NCBI RefSeq assembly: GCF_001293465.1 | Contig: NZ_JSYZ01000011.1 | Location: forward strand, 1-64,000 | Length of the DNA: 64,000 bases | Source: Pseudomonas asplenii | GTDB taxonomy: Bacteria > Pseudomonadota > Gammaproteobacteria > Pseudomonadales > Pseudomonadaceae | Reading direction: 5' to 3' | In this document: in pieces, positions 26,633 through 35,736 of the stretch | How the letters are laid out: every line of letters begins with the position of its first letter | Numbering within the stretch: position 1 is the first letter of the stretch | Position numbers and translations under genes: made by a program | Notes under the pieces: model-generated | Told to the model about the DNA's origin: nothing | The model's input: only the letters and a program-made list of their open reading frames with translations | Databases searched by the model: none

Positions 26633-26657
26633 GGGGGAGCCGGCTTGCTGGCGATGG
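26633..26657 (+). repeat. Pseudomonas REP-like sequence
   Basis: GGGGGAGCCGGCTTGCTGGC followed by GATGG resembles the common Pseudomonas repetitive extragenic palindrome (GGGAGCCGGCTTGCCGGCGAT type), with the GCCGGC..GC dyad. It lies in the gap between the DUF1737 gene and the ICE block. Confidence 0.65.
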
Positions 26658-26800
26658 CGGTCGATCGGGCGGCGCAGGGCTTGCAGGAAAGTCGCACCGC
26701 CGACGGCTGAAAACCGCACGCTTGCGGTTCTGTTTTCCGGCTGCTGGCGGTTTTGTTCCTGATGACACTGGGGTCCCGATACCCCAGCCAGGAGCAAGCA

Positions 26801-27571
26801 ATGTTCTATCCCATCGAAAGCAGACTCGGCCCGTTGCGCAGTGCCATGGAGCTGACCTTGCACACCTTTCATGCCGTGCAGATCTGGCAAGGCAGGGCCG
26901 CCAGCGAGGAGAAGACCGCGATCATCGGTTTTGGCGGCTTTCTCGGCGCGATCCGGAACGTGACGCGTGGCGCCGAGCAGGGCGATCCGTATGCCGACCT
27001 CTGGATGTTGCGCATCCAGGAGAAACTGCAACGCTGCAAGGCCGAGCTGGCACTGATCCAGGACAACCTGGAACTGCTCATGAGGGCCTTTCCGGACGCG
27101 ATCAGCGCGGAGGAAAACTTCAGTATCCGGCCCGTCAGGTTGCCGATCGTCATCACCACCCAGTTCGGTTATCTGGCGATGTATCTGCTGATCACCTACG
27201 ACAATATCGTGCGCCGCCTGCTGCACGCCTACCACGTTGCGCTGATCGATCGACGGGAGATGGAGAGCCGGATCCATGCCGGTGGTCGCCTGTTGCGCGG
27301 CCTGTTCGGGTTTCCCCGCAGGTACCGCCATTCCGGGGCGACCCGGGTCGATTTCGCGTATGACAACGACCAGGCCCGGCAGGCCAGGAAGCTGTTCGGC
27401 GAGTTGCCCATGGATGTGCTGGATGGCACACGGCGGGCGGATTTTGCTCCGCCTCTCGTCCGTGACCGGGTCATTGAGGAAGCTGGCGATGTGGTCGAAC
27501 AGCTCCCGTGGCTCGCGCCTGCGCCCAAGGCCAACGGCTATCAGGCGCCCGGGCTGACGACCGGCGATTGA
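26801..27571 (+). CDS. ICE protein, TIGR03761 / PFL_4669 family
   Basis: A 256-residue protein from ATG 26801, preceded by AGGAG. I recognise the PFL_4669 family of integrating conjugative elements (FYPIESRLGPLRSAMELTLHTFHAVQIWQGR; GGFLGAIRNVTRGAEQGDPYADLWML; GLFGFPRRYR). The function is unknown; members sit in the DNA-processing or replication part of the PFGI-1-like ICEs. Here it lies alone, convergent with the T4SS genes, which suggests the intervening part of the element has been lost. Confidence 0.85.
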   Translation: MFYPIESRLGPLRSAMELTLHTFHAVQIWQGRAASEEKTAIIGFGGFLGAIRNVTRGAEQGDPYADLWMLRIQEKLQRCKAELALIQDNLELLMRAFPDAISAEENFSIRPVRLPIVITTQFGYLAMYLLITYDNIVRRLLHAYHVALIDRREMESRIHAGGRLLRGLFGFPRRYRHSGATRVDFAYDNDQARQARKLFGELPMDVLDGTRRADFAPPLVRDRVIEEAGDVVEQLPWLAPAPKANGYQAPGLTTGD

Positions 27572-27590
27572 GTCCCGCGATGTCCCTCAG

Positions 27591-27623
27591 CTACCCAGCC
27601 CATCTCGGCTGGGTAGTCTTTTT
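27591..27623 (+). terminator. Intrinsic terminator after the PFL_4669 gene
   Basis: CTACCCAGCC (27591-27600) and GGCTGGGTAG (27607-27616) form a perfect 10-bp stem with a 6-nt loop and are followed by TCTTTTT. This is a textbook rho-independent terminator, 20 bp after the stop and overlapping the end of the convergent TIGR03757 gene. Confidence 0.9.
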
Positions 27624-28026
27624 ATCGGGCAGCGCTCCTGAATCGCCCGATCCTGTCCAGGGCACGCTCCAGGTTCGGATCGCCATACACGACATACTGA
27701 CGGTCGACGACGACGGCCGGAATCCTGCTGATCCCGAGGCTCCAGGCATCGACGATGTCCTGGTGGGCGCGGCTGATGTTGGCGGAGACCTCGGCGCTCA
27801 TGATTTCCCCGAAGGCCGCCAGGGCTTGTGCCGGGTCGGGAGGAAGATTTTCGAAAAGCGCCACCTCCAGCTGATCGAGGCGATCAAGATGAATCAGGCG
27901 CGTATCCGCCGACACATCAACCGGGTGCGCCGAGTCGGTGATGACCCAGGTCTCGGCCAGGCAAGGGGAGAGGCAGGCGAACAGCACGGCAGGGCTGCAC
28001 AGTCGCAGCAGAGGATGAATATTCAT
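27622..28026 (-). CDS. ICE protein, TIGR03757 family
   Basis: A 134-residue exported protein starting at ATG 28026 (MNIHPLLRL). It has a signal peptide ending around CLSPCLA, then ETWVITDSAHPVDVSADTRLIHLDRLDQLE and SLGISRIPAVVVDRQYVVYGDP, the pattern of the TIGR03757 ICE family with a thioredoxin-like fold. In complete elements TIGR03756, TIGR03755 and TraG follow; here it is the last gene of the block. An upstream Met at 28065 is less likely. Confidence 0.85.
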   Translation of the reverse strand: MNIHPLLRLCSPAVLFACLSPCLAETWVITDSAHPVDVSADTRLIHLDRLDQLEVALFENLPPDPAQALAAFGEIMSAEVSANISRAHQDIVDAWSLGISRIPAVVVDRQYVVYGDPNLERALDRIGRFRSAAR

Positions 28027-28116
28027 GACAAGGATCCAGGTGACAGAAACCTCAATCCTCGGCAAAACGCCCGTCGCTGACAGCCGGAAAACTGCTCTGC
28101 GCCGGGCGGCTTTTGC

Positions 28117-30873
28117 TCACGGCCGCTCTCCCTGTTCGCCGCCGTGGTCGGTACAGGCCGCGCCGCTGGCGATACCGCGCGCCCGGTCCATCCGCTGCGC
28201 CACGACCATGGCCGCTTCCAGCTCGCTGATGCCTTGGGCATTCATCAGTTCGTGACGCTCGGCCTTTTCCTCCGGTTCCGTCATCGCCATGGTCAGGTAG
28301 AGGCTCGGTGGCACCGCACGAAACAGCACCTCCATCGACTTGGAGAGGATCACCCCTTCGGTGAACTTCCCGGACTCCTTGCGCGCCGACAGCATCAGGG
28401 TTTTCTGCGCATCGGTGAGCGCGCGGAAGCGGGCGATCTTGTTGACCTCGTCCGGCGGCATATTCAGGCAGATCCACCACTCGATCATGTTCAGCATCGG
28501 CTCGGCGGCCTTGGGCAGGTCGTCGACGTTCTGGGTGGCGAGCCAGAACCAGGCACCCAGCTTGCGCCACATCTTGGTGATCTTTACCACGTAGGGCGAC
28601 AGCAGCGGATTCTTGGTGATGATGTGCCCCTCGTCGGTGACGTTGATGATCGGCCGGCCGAGCATCTGGTCGCGTTCGGCGATGTTGTTCACCGTGTTGA
28701 TCAGCGAGATGTAGGCGATCGACAACTGCGCGTTGTAGCCTTCGCGGGCGTAGGTCGCGAGGTCCACCAGGGTGATGTCGGCTTCCGGCCAGGGCGAGCC
28801 GTCGCGGTTGAACAGATCGCCGTCGGCGCCCTGGCAGAACATGTCCATGGCATCGGCCATCTCCTGCAGGCGCAGGCGACGTGGCTCCGGCAGGTCGCTG
28901 TCCTGGCCCATGTGCCGCAGGGCATCGCGGACGTCCTGGGTCAGCACGGTCTTGCCCCGGGCGGTGCAGACCTGGGCAGCGTTGAGAATGCTCTGGCGAA
29001 TCAGGCTGCGGTCGGCGCGAGTCAGGCGCTGTTCTTCCTTTTCCTCGCCGCCGGTGATCATCAGGCGCGCGGTGATCTCGAGTTCGCCCAGCACGTCGCG
29101 TTCGTCGTCGTTGTCCTCGGCGTCTTCGAGCTCGTCAGCCTCGGCCAGTAGCGCCTGGCTCGCCGTGTTCACCAGACGGTGGGCGTCGGCGAAGGGCGCC
29201 AGGCTGACACCGGAGCCGGGAGCGAGCTTGACCCGATGCACCTTCAGCCCCAGGCGCCGGGCGAAGTCGGCGAACAGCCCGAAGCTGTTGCCGGCCTCGG
29301 CGATGAACAACCGTGGCCGGTAGATGGCGACGACCTGGTTGAGCAGGTTGTTGAGGGTGGCCGACTTGCCGGCACCGGTCGGGCCGAACAGGAACAGGTG
29401 GGCGTTCATCTGCCGGTCGAGCCGGTTGAGCGGATCGAAGGTCAAGGGCCCGCCGCCGCGGTTGAAGAAGGTGAACCCCGGGTGCCCGGTACCTTCGCTG
29501 CGTCCCCAGACCGGCGCCAGGTTGGCGACGTGCTGCACGAACATCAGTTGGGTGTACCACTCGCTGTGACGCATGCCGGGGTTGAACACGCAGGGCAGCC
29601 AGCGCAGGTAACTGTTGAGCGGGGCGACTTCGTGTTCGTCGCGCACCGGTTGCAGCCCGGCGTTGAGCATCACGTTGTTCAATTGCAGGGTACGTCGGTC
29701 GAGCTCCTCGACATGCTGGCCGCGCAGGTAGAAGGCCACGGCGCCGCGATAGAGCTTGTGGGCGCTGCCCAGGTGCGAGCGGGCCAGTTGCACATCGTCC
29801 CGGGTCTGTTCGGAGGCGAGGGTGTCGCCCACGGATTTTTTGGCCAGGTGATTGAGGTGGTTTTCCAGGGTGTCCTGCGGGGTGATCACCAGGGTGATGC
29901 AGAGTACGGTGTCCTCGGGCATCTGGTCGAAGAGGGCATTGATGGCATCGCCGCCCTTGGGGGTTTCCCCGGTCAGGTGGCCGGTCATCGGCGGCATGCG
30001 CAGGCGGTCGAGCACGATCACGCGATGAGGCATCCGATCGAAATACCACAGGCCGTGTTCCACGTCCGAGCGGGGCTGTTCGAAGAACAGACGCTGGGCG
30101 AAGTCGCTGCCGCTGGCCAGCGCCAGTTCGTCCTCGGCGGCGTCCGGCGGATAGTCGGCCTGTTGGTAGAAGCGCTGGCGGTCTTGCGGTGAGTCGCCCA
30201 GCAGATTCGGCTGTGGATTGAACCAGTGCAGCAGCCAGCGGTGGATCTGCGCGCCATCGAGGCGACGGGCCTTCACGCCGGCATTGCCCAGGCCGCCGAC
30301 CAGGCGTTCGCAGAGGCTGTTGAGGGCCTGCTCGCTGCCTTGGCCGCGTTGCAGCGGCGTGCCCTTGCTGCGCCGGTACACCACCAGGCGGATCTTGCGG
30401 CATTGACCGCGCCACGGGAGTTGGGTGACCGTCGTGTCTTCGAACAGACCTCCGGACTGAGACAGCGCCTCCAGGTGCTGGCCGAACATCCGCAGGTAGC
30501 ACTCGCTGAATGCCGAACCGCGGGCACGCGGCTGGATGTAGGCGTCGAGCGTGCGCAGATAACCGCTCCAGTCGGTTTCGTCCTGGGCATAGAGCTGCAG
30601 CACCCAGGGCTGTTCCTCCAGTTCGTCGAAACTGTCCTGCAGGGCGTTTTCCAGGGCGTCGCGCACGGTGCGCAGCCAACTGGCCTCGCGGCCCTCGGTG
30701 CCGATGGAGGTCAGTTCGAAGAACGCCGCGACCGACTCGCCGTCCTCCAACAGCAGGCACTGCGATTCGGGCAGGTATTCCACCCACGGCAGCAGCTCGA
30801 CGAAGCTGGGTGTCACGTCATAGAGGGCCTGCTCGTCGGCCTGGGTGGCGGGGCCTTTCTGCCTGGCTGGCAT
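28117..30873 (-). CDS. traC: Conjugative transfer ATPase TraC/VirB4 (TIGR03744, PFL_4706)
   Basis: A 918-residue VirB4/TraC-type ATPase that powers pilus assembly and translocation. Walker A GPTGAGKS is at 497-504, and a Walker B-like acidic motif occurs in INVTDEGHIIT. The N-terminal half has the usual CagE/TrbE-like region (FFELTSIGTEGREASW; RGSAFSECYLRMF). Full length with no interruption. Its start overlaps the TIGR03751 stop by one base (TGATG). It is the motor of this T4SS block. Confidence 0.93.
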   Translation of the reverse strand: MPARQKGPATQADEQALYDVTPSFVELLPWVEYLPESQCLLLEDGESVAAFFELTSIGTEGREASWLRTVRDALENALQDSFDELEEQPWVLQLYAQDETDWSGYLRTLDAYIQPRARGSAFSECYLRMFGQHLEALSQSGGLFEDTTVTQLPWRGQCRKIRLVVYRRSKGTPLQRGQGSEQALNSLCERLVGGLGNAGVKARRLDGAQIHRWLLHWFNPQPNLLGDSPQDRQRFYQQADYPPDAAEDELALASGSDFAQRLFFEQPRSDVEHGLWYFDRMPHRVIVLDRLRMPPMTGHLTGETPKGGDAINALFDQMPEDTVLCITLVITPQDTLENHLNHLAKKSVGDTLASEQTRDDVQLARSHLGSAHKLYRGAVAFYLRGQHVEELDRRTLQLNNVMLNAGLQPVRDEHEVAPLNSYLRWLPCVFNPGMRHSEWYTQLMFVQHVANLAPVWGRSEGTGHPGFTFFNRGGGPLTFDPLNRLDRQMNAHLFLFGPTGAGKSATLNNLLNQVVAIYRPRLFIAEAGNSFGLFADFARRLGLKVHRVKLAPGSGVSLAPFADAHRLVNTASQALLAEADELEDAEDNDDERDVLGELEITARLMITGGEEKEEQRLTRADRSLIRQSILNAAQVCTARGKTVLTQDVRDALRHMGQDSDLPEPRRLRLQEMADAMDMFCQGADGDLFNRDGSPWPEADITLVDLATYAREGYNAQLSIAYISLINTVNNIAERDQMLGRPIINVTDEGHIITKNPLLSPYVVKITKMWRKLGAWFWLATQNVDDLPKAAEPMLNMIEWWICLNMPPDEVNKIARFRALTDAQKTLMLSARKESGKFTEGVILSKSMEVLFRAVPPSLYLTMAMTEPEEKAERHELMNAQGISELEAAMVVAQRMDRARGIASGAACTDHGGEQGERP

Positions 30874-31283
30874 CAGTAGTCCTCCGTACGTTCGCCGGGC
30901 AAGGCGTACTGCACCCGTTGGTAGAGCGGAAATACCGTGCTGTAGCCCGGCACCGGTACCGGATCGGAGCCGGCCAGGTGCGGGAACACGTACAGGACCA
31001 GGTCCGGGTTGGGCAGGCGCCGGAACTGGCTGTGGATTTCGTTCCGGGCGGTTCGGCTATAGGCCTGCTGGTCGCCGGTGCGTTCTTCGAGTGGGCGGCG
31101 CAGGGTCTGACGGATCTCCACAAGGTGATGGTCCAGGGGGGCCTGACCGGATTGGCTGTCCCAGATATCGGCCATGGTCTGCGGGCCGTGGGGCAGCAAC
31201 TGTTCCTTGTCCGTCGTGCAGCCACAGATGAACAGGGCGCCCAGCAGCAGGCCGGGCAGGGGCTTAATCGAGGGTATTGGCAT
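30873..31283 (-). CDS. ICE lipoprotein, TIGR03751 family
   Basis: A 136-residue lipoprotein from ATG 31283 (MPIPSIKPLPGLLLGALFIC...). The lipobox-like I-C-G-C precedes TTDKEQLLPHGPQTMADIW, characteristic of the TIGR03751 conjugal transfer lipoproteins; it is likely anchored to the outer membrane near the T4SS core. It overlaps TIGR03752 by 20 bp and TraC by one base. Confidence 0.85.
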   Translation of the reverse strand: MPIPSIKPLPGLLLGALFICGCTTDKEQLLPHGPQTMADIWDSQSGQAPLDHHLVEIRQTLRRPLEERTGDQQAYSRTARNEIHSQFRRLPNPDLVLYVFPHLAGSDPVPVPGYSTVFPLYQRVQYALPGERTEDY

Positions 31284-32730
31284 GGCCTGTTCCTGCGAGT
31301 TGCCGCACCTGGCGGCCGAGGGTTTCGTAGTCGATCTCCAGTTGCCGGTCCAGATGCACGGCGACCTGGGCACCCGGCTGTACGTAGACCGCGGCAAAGG
31401 CCTGGCCATACAGCTTGTTGACCCAGTCGCCGACGTCTTTCACCCCGCCGGAGAGAATGCTGTTGAGCGCCGAAGGACCGGCTCCCACGGTGGCACCGCC
31501 GGGGGTGATCACGGTGCCGGTATCGGCCCTGTCGGCTTCGAGCAGTGCCGCCACACCGGCACCGGCCGCGGTGATCAGGCTTCTGCTGCCCAGGTACTGC
31601 TGGGCGTTGGAGCGCCGTTCGCCGGCGATGCAGGGCACCCCATAGGGGTCGCTGAGCCAGCCGATGCCACCCTGGATCCTGCCGGACGAGGGGTTGGCGG
31701 ACGGGCTGCTGCCCTGTCGGCCGGTCAGCTTCTGCGGCGTTGGCAGGGTGCGGATGCGGCCGTCGTTGAAGACGAAGGTCAGGCTGACGATCTGCCCGCG
31801 TACGCAGGACAGGGTCCAGTCTCCAGCGGCGGTACCGCTGAGCACCGCTCCGGCGACGTCCGGCAGGTCGATGCCATTGGCGGTGAGGTTGTCCGCGCCG
31901 ATCAGCACCTTGAACGGGTAGGGGTCATTGACCACGCCATCCACCGGAACCCGGCCAACCAGCGCGGTCATGGCGATGGAGCCGGTCAGGGTGCTGTTTT
32001 CGGGGAGGGTATAGACGCGGTTGACCGGTGCCGGGTCCTGGCCGCTGGCGATGTTGCGACCGGTCACGCCGGTGTTCTCCTTGTGCTGGCTTTGTCCCGG
32101 GTCGATGGCTTCGCGCAACCGGTCGGGGAACTGCAGGCCCGCTGCCGGTTTGCCGGAGCCGGCAGGCACCGGCTTGCCCCGGGCATCGATGGCGGTGGCG
32201 TCCTGGGGTTCGGTCCAGACCAGATCGTCCTGGGCGAAGCGCGTTTCGTCGCCAGGTTCCAGGCCCAGGCCAATCGGCAGGTCGGAGTCCTGCCGGCCGA
32301 TGAAGCGCGTCGACAGCCTGTCCTGCAGATCCTCCAGCAGGCTCTGTTTCTGTTGGGGGCTCAGGTCCTGCCCGAGGCCTTGCGGTGTGCGTTCGAGCTC
32401 GGTGTTGAGAATCTTCTGGATACGCTGATCGAGATCGCCGTCGCGCTGGCGCAGCCGGGCATTTTCCTCCTGTTGGCTCTTGTTTTCCGATAGCAGGGCC
32501 TTGAGCTCCTCGCGCATGGCCTTGGTCTGGGCAACCAGGGTCGCGACCGTGTCGTGCGGGGTATCGCCATCGATGCCCAACTGTTTCATCTCCTCTGGAG
32601 TCAGGCGGTGTCCGCTCGGGTCGGAGCGGTCCCGTGTGGCGTCCTTGTCGGAACAGGCCCGGAGCAGGCCAAACAGCACCAGCAACACCAGGGGCAGGAG
32701 CAGCCATTTGAGCAGGGCATTACTTTTCAT
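31264..32730 (-). CDS. ICE protein TIGR03752 (PFL_4705), TraB-like
   Basis: A 488-residue protein from ATG 32730 (MKSNALLKWLLLPLVLLVLF). It has one N-terminal transmembrane helix, a coiled-coil region (VATLVAQTKAMREELKALLSENKSQQEENARL), a proline/glycine-rich stretch and a beta-rich C-terminal domain typical of VirB10/TraB channel proteins. It would bridge inner and outer membranes. Overlaps both neighbours. Confidence 0.87.
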   Translation of the reverse strand: MKSNALLKWLLLPLVLLVLFGLLRACSDKDATRDRSDPSGHRLTPEEMKQLGIDGDTPHDTVATLVAQTKAMREELKALLSENKSQQEENARLRQRDGDLDQRIQKILNTELERTPQGLGQDLSPQQKQSLLEDLQDRLSTRFIGRQDSDLPIGLGLEPGDETRFAQDDLVWTEPQDATAIDARGKPVPAGSGKPAAGLQFPDRLREAIDPGQSQHKENTGVTGRNIASGQDPAPVNRVYTLPENSTLTGSIAMTALVGRVPVDGVVNDPYPFKVLIGADNLTANGIDLPDVAGAVLSGTAAGDWTLSCVRGQIVSLTFVFNDGRIRTLPTPQKLTGRQGSSPSANPSSGRIQGGIGWLSDPYGVPCIAGERRSNAQQYLGSRSLITAAGAGVAALLEADRADTGTVITPGGATVGAGPSALNSILSGGVKDVGDWVNKLYGQAFAAVYVQPGAQVAVHLDRQLEIDYETLGRQVRQLAGTGHANTLD

Positions 32731-33586
32731 CGGCATTCCCGTGCTTGGCGTGGCGGCGAGGGCGCGCATCGATCGGACTGAGGCTGGGCAGCAGCGATTG
32801 GGCAAGGTCCCGTCCCCGTGTCACCAGGTAGACCACCGTCGTGTCGCTCGGCTGCCGCGCGGGGCCGAGGTAGGGGTGCTGGAAGGCGGCGCTGATGAAG
32901 TCGCCCTGCAGCTCGCGCGGATCAAGGGGCAGGGCGGTGCTGGCGAGGTTCTGCAAGCGGACGGCACTGACAATGTGCTCGTCCAGTTGCCAGGTGCCCA
33001 GCAGGCTCGCCGAGAGGGGCTGGCCGGGCAGCAGGCTCGACAGGTCCGGCGCACGCCGCAGTTTCATGGCGACCACTCCCGGCAAGGGTTCCACCGTACG
33101 TAGCGGGACATAGAGGTTCTGCGCGGCATAACGGGTGAGTGTGACCGGTATCGGTGTCTCCCGTGGGGCAACGGTTTTGCCCGTCTGCGCATCGGCGTCC
33201 TTCACCGCAGGTGCGGCGTAACGCGTGGGCACTGCGGGCGCCTTGACGATCCGGATGGGCTCCAGGGCAGCCGCGCCCTGGGGGGCGCTGGCGGCGATAT
33301 CGATCAGGATCAGTTCACCGCTCTGCACATCCTGCAGTTGCAGCCGGGTCGGCTCGATCGGCACGTTGGCGCGCAGGTACAGAGTGCCGCCGGTGCTCTG
33401 GATCCGCAGCTTGTCGCCCAGCGAGCGGGGCACGCCGACCCGCACGTTCCGGTCGATGAACAGCACCCGTTCCTGGCCGACCTGCAGCGGTACGGCCAGG
33501 GGCAGTCGCTCCCAGGTCATCAGTTCGACGCCGTGGGCCTTGCCGATGCCCAGCCAAAGGGCAGCTAAAAGCAGTGAGCGGCGCAT
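32720..33586 (-). CDS. ICE protein TIGR03749 (PFL_4704)
   Basis: A 288-residue exported protein from ATG 33586 (MRRSLLLAALWLGIGKAHGVELMTWERLP), signal peptide cleaved near AHG. The mature domain VPLQVGQERVLFIDRNVRVGVP resembles a TraK/VirB9-like secretin partner. It overlaps the TIGR03746 stop by one base (TGATG) and the TIGR03752 start by 11 bp. Confidence 0.87.
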   Translation of the reverse strand: MRRSLLLAALWLGIGKAHGVELMTWERLPLAVPLQVGQERVLFIDRNVRVGVPRSLGDKLRIQSTGGTLYLRANVPIEPTRLQLQDVQSGELILIDIAASAPQGAAALEPIRIVKAPAVPTRYAAPAVKDADAQTGKTVAPRETPIPVTLTRYAAQNLYVPLRTVEPLPGVVAMKLRRAPDLSSLLPGQPLSASLLGTWQLDEHIVSAVRLQNLASTALPLDPRELQGDFISAAFQHPYLGPARQPSDTTVVYLVTRGRDLAQSLLPSLSPIDARPRRHAKHGNADEK

Positions 33587-34254
33587 CAGTCGTCTCCTTC
33601 CCGAGGGTCGGTGCTGACGCCCGACGGCCAGGTGCTGATGCGCTGCGGGACGCCGTCGTAGCAGTCCAGGGCCAGGCCGAACGGATTCTTCTGCGGGTCG
33701 ATATCCCGACGTACCACCTTGAGCGGGTAGCGCACGAAGCTCTGCTTCACTCGCTCGGAACCGTAGAACTCCTCGGTGGCGAGATCGAGATTGAGTACCC
33801 ACCGGTCCCGCCCCAGCACCTTGACCCGCTGCTCCGGGGCCTGGCCGTAGCTGCGCTCGGGAATCTCGAAGACGCCACGGGTGCGGCTGCGCAATTCACC
33901 GGCGACCTGGCGCTGCTGGAAATCCTGCTCCAGCAGCGACTTGCACGCGGGGGTCAGGTAGGCGGAGAGCTTGTGGATGGCGCGCAGGTAGTCCTTCTCG
34001 CCGTCCGCGGGCCAGCGGTTGAGTTGCTGGAAGATATACAGCCCGAAGGTATAGACCGATTCCGGCGGTACCTCCCACCATTTGCGCGTGCTGCCCGAGC
34101 GCAGGTCCGGCGGGATGTTGATGGTCAGGTTCCGGGGTGCCTCCCGCCAGCCCAGGCCCAGCAACAGCGCCACCCCGAACAGCAGGCCGCAACTGGCGCG
34201 CAGGGAAGTGACGTGGGCCTGCAACCGACTCACTTCGTTCTTGAAATGGCTCAT
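33586..34254 (-). CDS. ICE protein TIGR03746 (PFL_4703), TraE/VirB5-8-like
   Basis: A 222-residue protein from ATG 34254 (MSHFKNEVSRLQAHVTSLRA). One N-terminal transmembrane helix (GLLFGVALLLGLGW) is followed by NLTINIPPDLRSGSTRKWWEVPPESVYTFG. It matches the TIGR03746 family and the TraE type of inner-membrane T4SS component. Overlaps the TIGR03750 stop by 4 bp. Confidence 0.86.
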   Translation of the reverse strand: MSHFKNEVSRLQAHVTSLRASCGLLFGVALLLGLGWREAPRNLTINIPPDLRSGSTRKWWEVPPESVYTFGLYIFQQLNRWPADGEKDYLRAIHKLSAYLTPACKSLLEQDFQQRQVAGELRSRTRGVFEIPERSYGQAPEQRVKVLGRDRWVLNLDLATEEFYGSERVKQSFVRYPLKVVRRDIDPQKNPFGLALDCYDGVPQRISTWPSGVSTDPREGDD

Positions 34255-34664
34255 GGGCGAGGGCTCCGGCGCGTGCTCCACAGGCCCGAGCGGTTCACCA
34301 GGTCGTGGCCGCCGACCCAGGCGGCCGGTACCGCTGAGCGGGTTGCCAGGTACCACTGCAGGTAACGGTACAGCCAGGTCTGCGGCTTGCCGCGTTTATG
34401 GCGCCGCAACAGTCGGCCGCCGACGAACAGCCCCAGGCCCATGCACAGCACGATGCCCGAAGGCATCAACGCGATGCTCTGCAGCAGTATCGCCGCGACG
34501 GTACCGAGACCGGCGCCGACCAGGGCGGCGGCGATCAGGGTGATCCACATCTCGTCGGCGGTGAGCCCGAGCACGATGACGGGTTGGTGGTTGAGGCGCG
34601 AGGGCAGAAAACGAATGGTTCCGTCGGGCAGGCAATGATCCGGGTCGTGTGTCATCGCAGTCAT
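34251..34664 (-). CDS. ICE membrane protein TIGR03750, TraL-like
   Basis: A 137-residue protein with two adjacent hydrophobic helices (MWITLIAAALVGAGLGTVAAIL; SGIVLCMGLGLFVGGRLL) flanked by basic residues, characteristic of the TraL/VirB3-like TIGR03750 family that helps assemble the pilus. The N-terminus contains FLPSRLNHQPVIVLGLTADE. Four bp before TIGR03745 (no overlap), ATGA overlap with the next gene. Confidence 0.86.
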   Translation of the reverse strand: MTAMTHDPDHCLPDGTIRFLPSRLNHQPVIVLGLTADEMWITLIAAALVGAGLGTVAAILLQSIALMPSGIVLCMGLGLFVGGRLLRRHKRGKPQTWLYRYLQWYLATRSAVPAAWVGGHDLVNRSGLWSTRRSPRP

Positions 34665-34668
34665 CTCC

Positions 34669-35031
34669 TCACAGCACCTCGGTGCCCTTGGTCAGCAGCC
34701 AGATCACCACCACCAGCAACAGGGCGCCGACGCCGCAGGTGAGGCCGAACTGGCCCCAGGTCTTCCTGCCGTTCTGCACCTCGGAGTAACTGCTGTAGGC
34801 GTGGTAGGCCACGCCACAGAATGCGGCGGCGGCAATCGCCAGGGCGATCAGTGCGACGATGTCGTAGCCGTGGTTCTGCAGGGTCTGGATGATGCCGTTG
34901 CCCTCGCCGCGGCTGGGTGGTTGCAGCTCGGGCAGGGCGGCGAGGCCCGTGCCGGGTGTCAGGGCCTTGCCGGCGGCCAGGCAGAGGGTGAAGGGACGGA
35001 ACAGTTTCCTGAAGAGCGAGAGGATGGGCAT
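34669..35031 (-). CDS. ICE membrane protein TIGR03745, pilin-like
   Basis: A 120-residue protein with a leader-like N-terminus, then LPELQPPSRGEGNGIIQTLQNHGYD and two transmembrane helices (IVALIALAIAAAAFCGVAYHAY; GVGALLLVVVIWLL). Size and topology recall VirB2/TraA pilins, and the TIGR03745 family is placed at that position in ICEs of this class. Confidence 0.86.
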   Translation of the reverse strand: MPILSLFRKLFRPFTLCLAAGKALTPGTGLAALPELQPPSRGEGNGIIQTLQNHGYDIVALIALAIAAAAFCGVAYHAYSSYSEVQNGRKTWGQFGLTCGVGALLLVVVIWLLTKGTEVL

Positions 35032-35068
35032 CGGGGGCCTCCATGGCGTTGTCGAAAATTGCGTAAAG

Positions 35069-35308
35069 TCACCGCAACAGCAGCAGGGTGAGCAGGATGT
35101 AGATCAGCAGCACCTTGATCGTCAGTCCGGCGAACCGGCCCTGGGACAACTGGCCGCTCGCCCAGCCCCGGTAGGCGCAGGCGATCGCCCAGGCGGCGAA
35201 GATCAGGGCGACGGTCAGGGCCAGGCCGGTCAGCAGGCCGGCGCTCTCTTGCGGGGTGAAACCGCTCATGGCCTGGAAGGCACTGAGCTGCGAGGGGGTC
35301 ATGCTCAT
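35069..35308 (-). CDS. ICE membrane protein TIGR03758 (PFL_4701)
   Basis: A 79-residue protein with two transmembrane helices; FQAMSGFTPQESAGLLTGL and AIACAYRGWASGQLS match the TIGR03758 family. Function unknown; always within the T4SS block of these ICEs. Overlaps RAQPRD by 4 bp. Confidence 0.87.
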   Translation of the reverse strand: MSMTPSQLSAFQAMSGFTPQESAGLLTGLALTVALIFAAWAIACAYRGWASGQLSQGRFAGLTIKVLLIYILLTLLLLR

Positions 35309-35634
35309 GGCGTCTCCCCGGCGGCACGGGTGTAGTGCCCGCTCGGCTCCGGCACGGCACGGGGCTGCGCCCGCGCTGGCGAGAGGTAGTGTTCGATGCC
35401 TTGGCGAATCAGCTCCAGGTCGGCGGAAAGCTGCGAATAGTCGAAGTTGAACCGGGCGTGCTCGTCAGTGGGCAGGGCGGCGTCGGTGTACACCTGCCGG
35501 TTCATGGTATCGAGCAGGCGCAACAGCCCGGCCAGACGGGTGCGCTCATGAGCCGTCGGCTCGGCCTGGGCCAGGCCGGTGGCCAGGCCGAGCAGCGCCA
35601 GGAGGTAGTGCGGGTATTTCAAAGCATGGGGCAT
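35305..35634 (-). CDS. ICE protein of the RAQPRD family (TIGR01690)
   Basis: A 109-residue exported protein (signal peptide through about residue 24: HYLLALLGLATGLAQA). The family-naming motif RAQPR occurs near residue 88, and FDYSQLSADLELIRQGIEHYL precedes it. These small periplasmic proteins of unknown function are a hallmark of PFGI-1-like conjugation modules. Confidence 0.9.
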   Translation of the reverse strand: MPHALKYPHYLLALLGLATGLAQAEPTAHERTRLAGLLRLLDTMNRQVYTDAALPTDEHARFNFDYSQLSADLELIRQGIEHYLSPARAQPRAVPEPSGHYTRAAGETP

Positions 35635-35736
35635 ACAGGCGTTCCGCTCGAAGAAAGTTCGCTGAGCGTGCCGCAGACGCTGGAGGGGAACAGCCGGAAA
35701 ACAGGATCGGATGGCGTGGGTTTACGGCTCTGGCGC